Position numbers and translations under genes: made by a program. Source: Paenibacillus nuruki (GTDB taxonomy: Bacteria > Bacillota > Bacilli > Paenibacillales > Paenibacillaceae). Taken from it: DNA of 54,447 nucleotides. The stretch spans positions 1 through 54,447 of the forward strand of contig NZ_MDER01000026.1 of the NCBI RefSeq assembly GCF_001721045.1, read 5' to 3'. Below are positions 17,706-26,867 of the stretch, piece by piece; within the stretch, counting starts at the first letter, position 1; each line of letters begins with the position of its first letter. The notes beneath the pieces were generated by a model, which was given only the letters and a program-made list of their open reading frames with translations, had not been told where the DNA came from and searched no databases.

Positions 17706-17832
17706 GCTTTTCTGCCGATAATTTTCATTTTCGTAATGAGAACGAATATCATCAAAATCAGGTGAAAACGGTAGAAATCGAGCCTAAAGATAAATAAAAT
17801 AAAAAAATATACAATTAATTTGGAGAAAAAAG

Positions 17833-17860
17833 AAGGAATTTGACTTCCATGTGTGGAATT
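17833..17860 (+). promoter_or_regulatory. SigH-like promoter of spoVG
   Basis: AAGGAATT (17833-17840) and GGAATT (17855-17860) resemble the SigH -35 (AGGAWWT) and -10 (GAAT) elements, and the layout is close to that of the SigH-dependent spoVG promoter of B. subtilis. The spoVG start is 41 bases downstream. Confidence 0.5.
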
Positions 17861-17894
17861 ACACAACCAAGTCTTGAATAGACAAAGGTGGTGA

Positions 17895-18197
<303 letters not shown>

Positions 18198-18220
18198 CGT
18201 TTACTTATTGGGGTTTGAAA

Positions 18221-18266
18221 GAAAAGGGAGCCACAGGGAGCTACATTGTGGCTCCCTTTTCTTTTT
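18221..18266 (+). terminator. Rho-independent terminator after spoVG
   Basis: GAAAAGGGAGCCACA (18221-18235) pairs perfectly with TGTGGCTCCCTTTTC (18247-18261) around an 11-base loop and is followed by TTTTT. Confidence 0.88.
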
Positions 18267-18358
18267 GTCTGGAATAAGATATATTCATTAAGGAGTTTTA
18301 ACGATAAATCTAACATAATGATTTAAATATATGAGTTCGAATAAGGAGGTCTGTATTG

Positions 18359-19759
18359 TTGGATTCAAAAAGAATGGCAATCATACTCGCAGCAGGTAAA
18401 GGTAAACGCATGAAATCCAAATTGTACAAAGTTCTACATCCGGTATGCGGTAAGCCGATGGTAGGTCATGTACTGGATGCTGTACAGCAAGTTCATTGTG
18501 AGCGCAGTGTAGTCGTTGTAGGTCACGGAGCAGAAGCGGTACAAGCTTATCTAGGCGATCGTGCAGAATACGCACTACAAAGTGAACAATTAGGAACCGG
18601 TCATGCGATTCAACAAGCAGAATCTTTGCTAGGTACTGAAAAAGGAACAACGATTATTATTTGTGGAGATACGCCTTTGGTAACTCCTGAGACACTTGAA
18701 AATATTATTGCTAATCATGAAAGTCAGGGTGCAGCAGTAACGATTTTGACAGCTTCAATGACTGATCCAACAGGATACGGTCGTATTATTCGTGGAGCTG
18801 ATGGCAGTGTACAGAAAATCGTTGAGCAAAAAGAAGGCACGCCTGAAGAATTAGCTGTACAAGAAATCAACACAGGTACGTATTGTTTTGATAACAGCAA
18901 ATTGTTCCAAGCTCTTTCTCAAATTACGAATGATAATGCTCAACAAGAATATTATCTAACAGACTGCATTACTATTTTGCGTGAACAAGGTGAAATGGTA
19001 GCTGCCTACGAAACATTCGATCTAGCTGAATCAATCGGTGTAAATGACCGTCTAGCGTTGTCAGAAGCTGAAGGATTTATGCGCGCACGCCTTGCAAAAA
19101 AACATATGTTAAACGGAGTTACGATTATTGATCCATCAGCAACTTATATTGGAGCTGACGTAGTGATCGGTTCAGATACAGTCCTTTATCCAGGAACCGT
19201 CCTTAACGGTGCAACAGTGATTGGTGAAGATTGTATCATCGGACCGAATACAGAAATTGAAAATTCCACAATAGGCAATGGTTCAACGGTTCGTCAATCG
19301 ATTCTGTCTGGAGCTGAAGTAGGGGCTGAAGGTAATATTGGTCCATTTGCTTACTTGCGTCCAGGTACAAAGTTAAGTGATCAAGTAAAAGTAGGCGACT
19401 TTGTAGAATTGAAAAATGTAACTGTAGGACAAGGTTCCAAAATTCCTCATCTTAGTTATGTAGGGGATGCTGTTGTAGGTTCAGGCGTTAATATTGGTTG
19501 TGGGGCGATCACAGCTAACTATGATGGACTCAACAAAGCTGTTACAGAGATTGGTAACAACGTATTTATTGGCAGCAATTCGAACTTGATTGCTCCTGTA
19601 CGTATCGGTGATGGCGCTTATGTGGTAGCAGGCTCAACCATTACAGAAGATGTAGAAGCTAACGACATGGCAATCGCTCGTCAACGTCAAGAAAACAAAT
19701 CAGGATATGCTGAAAAAATTCGCGCTAAAGCGAAAGCAATTCATGATAAAAAGGAATAA
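18359..19759 (+). CDS. glmU: Bifunctional UDP-N-acetylglucosamine pyrophosphorylase / glucosamine-1-phosphate N-acetyltransferase
   Basis: GlmU makes UDP-GlcNAc, the precursor of peptidoglycan and teichoic acids. The N-terminal uridyltransferase domain (about 1-230) has LAAGKGKRMKSKLYKVLHP, and the C-terminal left-handed beta helix (about 250-445) shows hexapeptide repeats and the acetyltransferase segment SYVGDAVVGSGVNIGCG. The nucleotide loop reads GKGKRM, where GxGTRM is usual, so a Thr is replaced by Lys. Two TTG codons, 18356 and 18359, could start it; AAGGAGGT (18343-18350) is better spaced for the second. Length is 466 residues. prs follows, as in B. subtilis. Confidence 0.95.
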   Translation: MDSKRMAIILAAGKGKRMKSKLYKVLHPVCGKPMVGHVLDAVQQVHCERSVVVVGHGAEAVQAYLGDRAEYALQSEQLGTGHAIQQAESLLGTEKGTTIIICGDTPLVTPETLENIIANHESQGAAVTILTASMTDPTGYGRIIRGADGSVQKIVEQKEGTPEELAVQEINTGTYCFDNSKLFQALSQITNDNAQQEYYLTDCITILREQGEMVAAYETFDLAESIGVNDRLALSEAEGFMRARLAKKHMLNGVTIIDPSATYIGADVVIGSDTVLYPGTVLNGATVIGEDCIIGPNTEIENSTIGNGSTVRQSILSGAEVGAEGNIGPFAYLRPGTKLSDQVKVGDFVELKNVTVGQGSKIPHLSYVGDAVVGSGVNIGCGAITANYDGLNKAVTEIGNNVFIGSNSNLIAPVRIGDGAYVVAGSTITEDVEANDMAIARQRQENKSGYAEKIRAKAKAIHDKKE

Positions 19760-19958
19760 TTAACATTTATAACAAAAATTAATGATGTGTAGCTAAAATT
19801 ATTATCGATTCTTACGAACAAAATGCCACTATTCGCTAAAGAATTATTATATAATATGAAATATATAATGCTTGTTGTATGATTTGACGGATCTAAAGAG
19901 AAATGAACGCCGAGTTGATAAGCATTCCAATGAACCATCACGGAGGGTTTTAACCATT

Positions 19959-20912
19959 ATGACTTATTGTGATTCTAAATTAAAAATTTTCACTTGTAAT
20001 TCTAACCCTAAGTTGGCGGGACAGATTGCTGACTATATTGGTATTCCTATGGGTGAATCTCGTACGACTGGATTTAGTGACGGAGAGATTCAGGTGAAGT
20101 TGTCTGAAAGTGTTCGTGGTTGCCATGTCTATGTCATCCAATCTACGTGTGCACCTGTCAATGATAATCTGATGGAACTGCTAGTTATGGTAGATGCATT
20201 AAAACGTGCTTCTGCTAAAAGTATCAATGTGGTTATTCCGTATTACGGATATGCACGTCAAGACCGTAAAGCACGTTCACGTGATCCGATCACAGCCAAA
20301 TTGGTTGCGAATCTGATTGAAAAAGCAGGCGCTCATCGCGTTATTGCTATGGATCTACATGCAATGCAGATTCAAGGATTCTTCGATATTCCTGTAGATC
20401 ATCTACTTGGAGTACCGATTTTGGCTCAATATTTCCGTTCCAAAAAAATTGAAAATCCTGTTGTCGTGTCTCCTGACCACGGTGGTGTAGTTCGCGCGCG
20501 TAAGCTTGCTGATCTACTCAGTGCTCCGCTTGCGATTATCGATAAGCGTCGCCCTGAACCGAATGTGAGTGAAGTGATGAACATCATTGGTAATATCGAA
20601 GGTAAAACTGCGATCTTGGTAGATGATATTATTGATACTGCGGGTACTATTGTATTGGGTGCAAATGCTTTGATCGAAGGTGGAGTGAAAGAAGTGTATG
20701 CTTGTTGTACACATCCTGTATTATCCGGCCCAGCTATGGATCGTTTGGAAAACTCACCACTCAAAGAAGTTATTGTTACAGATACTATTCCGATTACACA
20801 TCCTAATCCTACAAGCAAATTAAAAGTATTGTCGGTAGCACCTCTTATGGGTGAAGCGATTATTCGTGTTCATGAAGAGTTGTCGATCAGTAAATTATTT
20901 GAAATTGAATAA
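19959..20912 (+). CDS. prs: Ribose-phosphate pyrophosphokinase
   Basis: Prs makes PRPP from ribose 5-phosphate and ATP for purine, pyrimidine, NAD, His and Trp synthesis. The 317-residue protein has the class I pattern: [20 protein letters not shown] near 92-111, [23 protein letters not shown] and the PRPP loop [13 protein letters not shown]. The frame is open upstream to 19872, but ATG 19959 has GGAGGG 11 bases ahead and gives the family start. It follows glmU. The ctc (ribosomal L25) gene expected next in B. subtilis is not present. Confidence 0.95.
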   Translation: MTYCDSKLKIFTCNSNPKLAGQIADYIGIPMGESRTTGFSDGEIQVKLSESVRGCHVYVIQSTCAPVNDNLMELLVMVDALKRASAKSINVVIPYYGYARQDRKARSRDPITAKLVANLIEKAGAHRVIAMDLHAMQIQGFFDIPVDHLLGVPILAQYFRSKKIENPVVVSPDHGGVVRARKLADLLSAPLAIIDKRRPEPNVSEVMNIIGNIEGKTAILVDDIIDTAGTIVLGANALIEGGVKEVYACCTHPVLSGPAMDRLENSPLKEVIVTDTIPITHPNPTSKLKVLSVAPLMGEAIIRVHEELSISKLFEIE

Positions 20913-20924
20913 GCGTTGATGTAA

Positions 20925-20966
20925 TAAAAGGGTTACTTGCCCCATCTGAGGCGAGTAACCCTTATC
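20925..20966. terminator. Bidirectional terminator between prs and the small minus-strand gene
   Basis: AAGGGTTACTTGCC (20928-20941) pairs with GGCGAGTAACCCTT (20950-20963) around an 8-base loop. On the minus strand it runs into TTTTATT, a better T-run than on the plus strand, so it probably serves both genes. Confidence 0.78.
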
Positions 20967-20978
20967 GGCGTATCTATT

Positions 20979-21179
20979 TTAATAACCTGGTCTTGATAAA
21001 AAAACATGACGTTGCCGATGGTACAATACACGATTCACTTCAATAAACTGGTGATCATACGCCGTAATCATTCCGATATCGACAGGAATATCACGACGAT
21101 AAATCTGCACAGGCACTTCCTGTTTAAAATGATCATAAAAATGACGGTTTTTCAGCAATTGCTGCCCAAAGGTGTACAT
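20979..21179 (-). CDS. Small unknown protein, possibly SH3/Sm-like beta domain
   Basis: I do not recognise this 66-residue protein. It is basic, with alternating hydrophobic positions in VPVQIYRRDIPVDIGMITAY and DHQFIEVNRVLYHRQRHVFL. That suggests a small beta-barrel of the Sm/SH3 kind, as in RNA-binding or DUF2642-like proteins; this is inference. Evidence that it is real: a GAGGGGGA ribosome binding site before the ATG, its own promoter-like sequence with a palindrome inside, a terminator after it, and no overlap with other genes. It is antisense to both neighbours, prs and pth. Confidence 0.6.
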   Translation of the reverse strand: MYTFGQQLLKNRHFYDHFKQEVPVQIYRRDIPVDIGMITAYDHQFIEVNRVLYHRQRHVFLSRPGY

Positions 21180-21228
21180 GCTGAATCCCCCTCTCTACTG
21201 GTTAGTCGTGAAGTTGATCATTTGCAGA

Positions 21229-21257
21229 TAAGTATCAAAAAGATGATACGTATTCAA
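21229..21257 (-). promoter_or_regulatory. Promoter of the small minus-strand gene with an operator-like palindrome
   Basis: On the minus strand TTGAAT (21257-21252) and TACTTA (21234-21229) are 17 bases apart. GTATCA and TGATAC (21232-21249) form a 6-6-6 inverted repeat that fills the spacer and overlaps the -10 element, the usual place for a repressor site. Confidence 0.45.
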
Positions 21258-21358
21258 TAATCTGATTTTAGCAAAAAATGTTAGTGACTGCACGATAATA
21301 TAGCAACCTTTAATTTTTGTATCATTGCCTATTTCTAAAGAAAAGAGGATATGTACGA

Positions 21359-21919
21359 ATGAAATGGATTGTAGGTTTGGGCAATCCCGGATCTGAATAT
21401 GCCAAAACTCGTCATAATGTAGGTTTTATGGCATTGGATCGTTTAGCAGATCGCCACGGGATCGCTATTAATCAAGCTAAAAGTAAATCGCTGATCGGTG
21501 AAGGACATATTGATGGAATTAAGGTCGTTTTGATTAAGCCGATGACCTATATGAATTTATCTGGCGAAGCAGTCAGAGGATATATGGATTATTATAAAGT
21601 TGCTCTAGAAGATATGATTGTAGTCTATGATGATATGGATACCGAAACAGGTAAAATTCGTCTGCGTTATCAAGGTAGTGCAGGTGGACATAATGGGATC
21701 AAATCGATTATTCAACATACTGGTACACAGACATTTGATCGTATTCGAATGGGTATTTCAAGACCAACGCCTGGTTATGCGATTGTTGATTATGTTCTAT
21801 CTCCTTTTGCTAAAAAAGAAAAGGAACTGTTAGATGAAATGATCGAAAATTCGTGTAATGCGATGGAATATAGCTTAAAGCATACCTTTGAGCAGACGAT
21901 GGCTAAATTTAACGGTTAA
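21359..21919 (+). CDS. pth: Peptidyl-tRNA hydrolase
   Basis: Pth releases tRNA from peptidyl-tRNA that drops off the ribosome; it is spoVC in B. subtilis. Signatures are GLGNPGSEYAKTRHNVGFM (about 5-23, with the catalytic His), KPMTYMNLSGEAV (about 60-72) and GSAGGHNGIKS (about 108-118). I chose ATG 21359 behind AAGAGGAT, giving 186 residues; the frame extends upstream to 21317 without family support. fin, expected after pth in B. subtilis, is missing, and mfd follows. Confidence 0.95.
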   Translation: MKWIVGLGNPGSEYAKTRHNVGFMALDRLADRHGIAINQAKSKSLIGEGHIDGIKVVLIKPMTYMNLSGEAVRGYMDYYKVALEDMIVVYDDMDTETGKIRLRYQGSAGGHNGIKSIIQHTGTQTFDRIRMGISRPTPGYAIVDYVLSPFAKKEKELLDEMIENSCNAMEYSLKHTFEQTMAKFNG

Positions 21920-21983
21920 TGCTATAATAAGCCTTAATTCGTAAGCAAATACAGACATTGATAACTGTCCCAAATTCATAAGT

Positions 21984-22034
21984 ACCGCCTTTGAGTCTGA
22001 TCCGTAATAAGGGTTGGATAAGAAGGCGGTTGTT
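21984..22034 (+). terminator. Possible terminator between pth and mfd
   Basis: ACCGCCTT (21984-21991) pairs with AAGGCGGT (22023-22030) and is followed by TGTTT. The loop is 31 bases and may fold further. The T-run is weak, so it may be only partly effective. Confidence 0.45.
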
Positions 22035-22104
22035 TATAGGCAAATCGAGATGAATCCGATTTGTCGTTTTACCGTTTTTACCTAAGGATAAGTGAGGTGC
22101 CGTT

Positions 22105-25100
22105 TTGTTAGAAACTCTGATACAAGCATTTGCCAAAGATAAGGATTTTGGTTCTGTTACATCTGGTATTGTGTCCGGGATGAAAGAACAACTCATCTCC
22201 GGTTTATCCGGTTCTTCACGCCAGATCATGATGGCTAGTCTGTTCACAGAAGTTCAAAGACCGTTATTGGTTGTCACTCATAATATGTTTGCTGCTCACA
22301 AGCTTGCTGAAGATTTACAGGAAGCGCTAACACCTGAGCAGGTTTTGCTATACCCTGCGAACGAACTGGTAGCCGCAGAGTCAGCGATATCAAGCCCTGA
22401 GACATTAGCTCAACGCATCGATGTATTGATGAAATGTGCTGCTGGATTCAGAGGCATTGTTGTTGTGCCTTTTTCTGGTATTCGGCGATTTGTACCTGCT
22501 CCCGAGTCATTAGCAGGTGCTGAAATTGAATTGCAAGAAGGCGGTACACTGGTTCTAGACACATTTCTGACGCGTATGATTGAGCTTGGCTATGAGCGTG
22601 TAGAACGTGTAGAATCACGTGGTGAGATGAGTGTACGTGGCGGGATTATCGATTTTTACCCTGCGACTGCTAATCTGGCTTACCGGATAGAATTATTTGA
22701 TGAGGATATTGATTCTATTCGTACATTTGATCCTGATGATCAGCGTTCGATTAATAAAGTCAAATCGATTATCATCACTCCTTGTCGCGAAATTATTGCT
22801 GATCGTACCCGTATGAATCATGCAGCAGATTTGGCTTCTGCTCGTCTTGAAATGCAAATCGAAAAAATGACCGATCGTCAGGCGAAGATTCGTCTACGTG
22901 AAGAAATTGGTCGTGAAATCGAATTGATGCGCCAACATATTTATTTCCCAGAAATATATAAATATATCAGCTTGCTGTATCCAGAACAGGTGACTTTATA
23001 TAATTACATGCCTGAAGATACGATTCTGATTATGGAAGAACCTGCACGATTGCTAGAGACTGCTAAGCAATTAGAGCGTGATGAATCCGAATGGAATATG
23101 CATTTACTGCAAAATGGTAAAAACCTGCCTTCGCTTGAACTTGCTGGAGACACTGATGATATTATGTATCGTAGTGGCTTCCAGACGATCTGGACGTCGA
23201 TCTTTTTGCGTCAAGTTCCGCATGTGCTACCCGGCAATATCGTTAACTTTGTCAGTCGCACTATGCAAGATTTCCATGGACAGATGAACGTACTCAAGTC
23301 TGAGATGGAACGCTGGAAAAAAGCAGGCATTCAAGTATTAATGGTGGCAAATGGTGAAGAACGGATGGAACGTGTACGCCGTGTTCTTGACGATTATGAT
23401 ATTGAGACACCGATTATGATTGATGGAAGTCTACAAACAGGATTTGAATTGCCATCGATTAATCTAGCCGTTATTACTGAAGGCGAAATGTTCTCTAAAA
23501 AGCAGCGTAAAGTCCGCAAAGTCAGTAAGAATGTAGATAATGCTGAACGGATTCGTAGTTATACCGAACTTAAAGTAGGCGACTATGTGGTTCATCAGAA
23601 TCACGGTATCGGTAAATATATGGGGATTGGTACACTTGAAGTAGCCGGTATTCATAAAGACTATATGCATATTATGTATGCAGGTGGCGATAAGCTGTCT
23701 GTACCAATCGAACAGATCGATTTGATTCAGAAATATGTAGGTTCTGAAGAAAAAGAACCGAAAGTCTACAAGCTTGGTGGCAATGAATGGACGAGAGTGA
23801 AAAGCAAAGTTCGTTCTTCGGTTCAAGATATTGCAGATGATCTTATCAAACTGTATGCTGAGCGCCAAGAAGCTTCGGGTTATGGATTTGAAAAAGATAC
23901 AGCAGAACAGCAAGAGTTTGAAGATATTTTCCCATACGATGAGACTCGTGATCAGTTACGTGCGATTGATGAGATCAAAAAAGATATGGAACAAACACGT
24001 CCAATGGATCGTCTGCTTTGTGGTGATGTAGGGTATGGTAAAACAGAAGTAGCGATTCGGGCAGCCTTTAAGTCAGCTATCGAAGGTAAGCAAGTGGCTA
24101 TTCTTGTCCCAACTACTATTTTAGCGCAACAGCATTATGAGACATTCCGTGAACGATTTGCTGAATATCCGTTCAATATCAGTGTATTAAGCCGATTCCG
24201 TACACGTAAAGAGCAGAATGATACGATCAAAGGCATCAAGCAAGGTACAGTTGATATTGTTATTGGTACGCATCGACTATTATCTCAAGATATTATTTTC
24301 AAAGATCTTGGTCTATTGATTGTCGATGAAGAGCAACGATTCGGTGTATCCCATAAAGAAAAGCTCAAACGCCTCAAAACCAATGTCGATGTACTGACAC
24401 TGACAGCAACACCGATTCCGCGTACGCTTCATATGTCGATGCTTGGTGTGCGTGACCTTTCTGTTATTGAGACACCGCCAGAGAATCGCTTCCCTGTACA
24501 GACGTATGTGGTTGAACATAGCTATACTCTGGTTCGTGAAGCAGTAGAGCGCGAATTGATTCGTGGTGGTCAAATTTATTATCTTTATAACAAAGTACAA
24601 GGCATTCATGAGATGGCAGCGCAAATCTCGGAACTGGTTCCTGATGCAAGAGTTGCTGTTGGACACGGTCAAATGTCTGAGCAGGAATTGGAGAAAACGA
24701 TTCTTGACTTCTTGGACGGCGAATTCGATGTACTCGTCAGTACCAGTATTATTGAGACAGGCGTCGATATTCCAAACGTGAATACGCTAATCGTGCATGA
24801 TGCTGATAAAATGGGTCTTTCTCAGCTTTATCAGTTACGTGGTCGGGTTGGACGTTCGAACCGAATTGCGTATGCTTATTTTACGTACCAACGGGATAAA
24901 GTCTTAACTGAAGTGGCAGAGAAGCGTCTGCAATCGATCAAAGAGTTCACAGAGCTGGGTTCAGGATTCAAAATTGCGATGCGTGATCTATCGATTCGTG
25001 GAGCAGGTAATCTACTAGGTGCAGAGCAATCGGGCTTTATCGCTTCGGTCGGGTTTGACTTGTATTCACAAATGTTAGCTGAAGAAATTCAGAAACGTAA

Positions 25101-25629
25101 AGTGACTATGCTAGGCGAAGAAGATACCAAAGCGAACGATTGGAATACCGTTATTGATCTGTCTATTGACGCGTATCTTCCAGCTGATTATATTTATGAC
25201 AGTATCCAAAAAATAGAAATTTATAAAAAGGTCGCTGTTTTATCTGCATTTGATGATATTGGCGAACTTGAAGATGAGCTGTTGGATCGTTTTGGTGAAT
25301 TGCCTGAAGCGGTATTGCAGTTGTTACAGGTGGCACGACTCAAGCTGTACGGCAAGCGTTATGGAATCGAAAATATTTCGCGCCGTGGAGACGATGTGTT
25401 GCTGAAGTTCCATACAGGGCAAGAAAAAGCGTTCAATTTGTCCAAACTGTCCCAAGTTGGCAATCGCTTCGAAAGACGTGTACAATTTAATCAGGGTTCC
25501 AATATGGTTATTCAAGTCAAAGGTAAAGGACTAACGGATGGCGAGCTACTTGAACTGCTCTGCCAATTCCTCGAGGCTATCATGGAATCATTCAAACTAA
25601 AGGGGGAACTACAGGATGTGGCCAATTAA
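22105..25629 (+). CDS. mfd: Transcription-repair coupling factor
   Basis: Mfd removes RNA polymerase stalled at DNA lesions and recruits UvrA. The 1174-residue protein has the full layout: UvrB-like N-terminal domains (to about 350), an RNA polymerase-interacting domain (about 485-550, KVGDYVVHQNHGIGKYMG), a RecG-like helicase with Walker A GDVGYGKTEV near 640, DEEQRFG near 742, LTATPIPRTLHMSM, RGRVGRSNR near 912, and a C-terminal regulatory domain. The start is TTG 22105 with GTGAGGTG upstream. Its end overlaps the next gene by 14 bases. Confidence 0.96.
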   Translation: MLETLIQAFAKDKDFGSVTSGIVSGMKEQLISGLSGSSRQIMMASLFTEVQRPLLVVTHNMFAAHKLAEDLQEALTPEQVLLYPANELVAAESAISSPETLAQRIDVLMKCAAGFRGIVVVPFSGIRRFVPAPESLAGAEIELQEGGTLVLDTFLTRMIELGYERVERVESRGEMSVRGGIIDFYPATANLAYRIELFDEDIDSIRTFDPDDQRSINKVKSIIITPCREIIADRTRMNHAADLASARLEMQIEKMTDRQAKIRLREEIGREIELMRQHIYFPEIYKYISLLYPEQVTLYNYMPEDTILIMEEPARLLETAKQLERDESEWNMHLLQNGKNLPSLELAGDTDDIMYRSGFQTIWTSIFLRQVPHVLPGNIVNFVSRTMQDFHGQMNVLKSEMERWKKAGIQVLMVANGEERMERVRRVLDDYDIETPIMIDGSLQTGFELPSINLAVITEGEMFSKKQRKVRKVSKNVDNAERIRSYTELKVGDYVVHQNHGIGKYMGIGTLEVAGIHKDYMHIMYAGGDKLSVPIEQIDLIQKYVGSEEKEPKVYKLGGNEWTRVKSKVRSSVQDIADDLIKLYAERQEASGYGFEKDTAEQQEFEDIFPYDETRDQLRAIDEIKKDMEQTRPMDRLLCGDVGYGKTEVAIRAAFKSAIEGKQVAILVPTTILAQQHYETFRERFAEYPFNISVLSRFRTRKEQNDTIKGIKQGTVDIVIGTHRLLSQDIIFKDLGLLIVDEEQRFGVSHKEKLKRLKTNVDVLTLTATPIPRTLHMSMLGVRDLSVIETPPENRFPVQTYVVEHSYTLVREAVERELIRGGQIYYLYNKVQGIHEMAAQISELVPDARVAVGHGQMSEQELEKTILDFLDGEFDVLVSTSIIETGVDIPNVNTLIVHDADKMGLSQLYQLRGRVGRSNRIAYAYFTYQRDKVLTEVAEKRLQSIKEFTELGSGFKIAMRDLSIRGAGNLLGAEQSGFIASVGFDLYSQMLAEEIQKRKVTMLGEEDTKANDWNTVIDLSIDAYLPADYIYDSIQKIEIYKKVAVLSAFDDIGELEDELLDRFGELPEAVLQLLQVARLKLYGKRYGIENISRRGDDVLLKFHTGQEKAFNLSKLSQVGNRFERRVQFNQGSNMVIQVKGKGLTDGELLELLCQFLEAIMESFKLKGELQDVAN

Positions 25630-26728
25630 AAAAGCTGCGCGGAAAACGACGATGTTAGCAGTAGTTGCTATTCTGTGCATCAGTCTGTTAGCAGCTTGTA
25701 ACAAAGGAACAACCGCAGAAACAAAGAATGATGAAACGAAAGATACAAGTGCGGTGGTTGCCGAGTATAAAGGCGGTACAATCACTGAAAATGAATTTAA
25801 TCATGAAGTTAGTATGATGAAATTCTTCTCTCCTCAATATGCACAAATGTTTGATATGGACGAATATAAAGAAATTTTGCTTGAGCAAGAGGTAGCTTAC
25901 AAATCTCTTGATGAAAGTGCTAGCGAAGCAGCAAAAACAGCAGGTGCTAAACAAGGTGAAGAACAACTGAAACAATTCAAAACAAGTGTAGATCCTGAAC
26001 AACTTGCTACTATGCTCAAAGAAGCTAATTTGACAGAGCAAGATGTTAAAGATTATATGACACGTGTATTGACTGCTTCTGAAGTGATGAAAGAAAAAGT
26101 AACCGATGCAGATGTAGAGAAATACTACACAGATAACAAAAAAGATTATGCAACAGCGACTGTACGTCATGTATTAATCGGACTACAAAGTGCTGATGGC
26201 AAAACAACTCGTACAGATGCTCAAGCATTGAAATTAGCTAAAGAAGTTAAAGCTAAATTGGATGGCGGAGCAGACTTTGCAACCATCGCTAAAAAATATT
26301 CTGACGATACAGGTTCTAAAGACAAAGGTGGTCTTTACGAAAATGAGAAAGTCGGAAACTGGGTTGAAGGTTTCAAAAATGCAGTACTAGAACAAAAAAT
26401 CGGTGTGATCGGTGATCCAGTTAAAACAGATTACGGTTATCATGTAATCGAAGTTGAATCTCGTACAGAAAAAGCATTTGCTGATCTTACAACAGAAGAA
26501 AAAGAAACGATTAAATCTCAAATTGCTTCTCAAAAATTCAGTGAGTATATGTCTAAAGAAGTACCAGGTATGATTACGAAGAAAAATCTACCTAAATCTG
26601 AAACGGCTCCAGCAACTACAGCTCCAACAGCGCCGACAGAAGGTACAACAGCACCAGCTACAGAGGGAACAACAGCTCCAACAACAACTGCACCTGCTAC
26701 AGAAGCACCAGCAGAAAGCAGTAAATAA
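25616..26728 (+). CDS. PrsA-like peptidyl-prolyl isomerase lipoprotein
   Basis: This extracytoplasmic lipoprotein probably helps secreted proteins fold. The signal peptide (about 10-27) ends in a lipobox, LAAC, so Cys28 should be lipidated. A SurA-like N-terminal region (about 45-170) is followed by a parvulin PpiC domain (about 181-285, beginning VRHVLIG and ending DYGYHVIEVE). The last 45 residues are a Pro/Thr/Ala tail with repeats such as EGTTAPATEGTTAPTTTAPA. The start overlaps mfd by 14 bases, so it is likely translationally coupled to it. In B. subtilis the sporulation regulator gene spoVT lies between mfd and yabM; it is not found here. Confidence 0.88.
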   Translation: MWPIKKAARKTTMLAVVAILCISLLAACNKGTTAETKNDETKDTSAVVAEYKGGTITENEFNHEVSMMKFFSPQYAQMFDMDEYKEILLEQEVAYKSLDESASEAAKTAGAKQGEEQLKQFKTSVDPEQLATMLKEANLTEQDVKDYMTRVLTASEVMKEKVTDADVEKYYTDNKKDYATATVRHVLIGLQSADGKTTRTDAQALKLAKEVKAKLDGGADFATIAKKYSDDTGSKDKGGLYENEKVGNWVEGFKNAVLEQKIGVIGDPVKTDYGYHVIEVESRTEKAFADLTTEEKETIKSQIASQKFSEYMSKEVPGMITKKNLPKSETAPATTAPTAPTEGTTAPATEGTTAPTTTAPATEAPAESSK

Positions 26729-26781
26729 TATTTGATGACTGATTGGCTTCTATAGCAAAAAGTAGATTGAATGAGCAAAAC

Positions 26782-26811
26782 AAATAGCGCGGAGACTCCG
26801 CGCTATTTTTG
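26782..26811 (+). terminator. Rho-independent terminator after the PrsA-like gene
   Basis: AAATAGCGCGGA (26782-26793) pairs with TCCGCGCTATTT (26797-26808) around a 3-base loop, followed by TT. GC-rich and strong. Confidence 0.88.
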
Positions 26812-26867
26812 TGTAATTTATTCCGAAAAAAGAATGCCACGACTGGCTAGAAAGGAGCACCGTGCAT

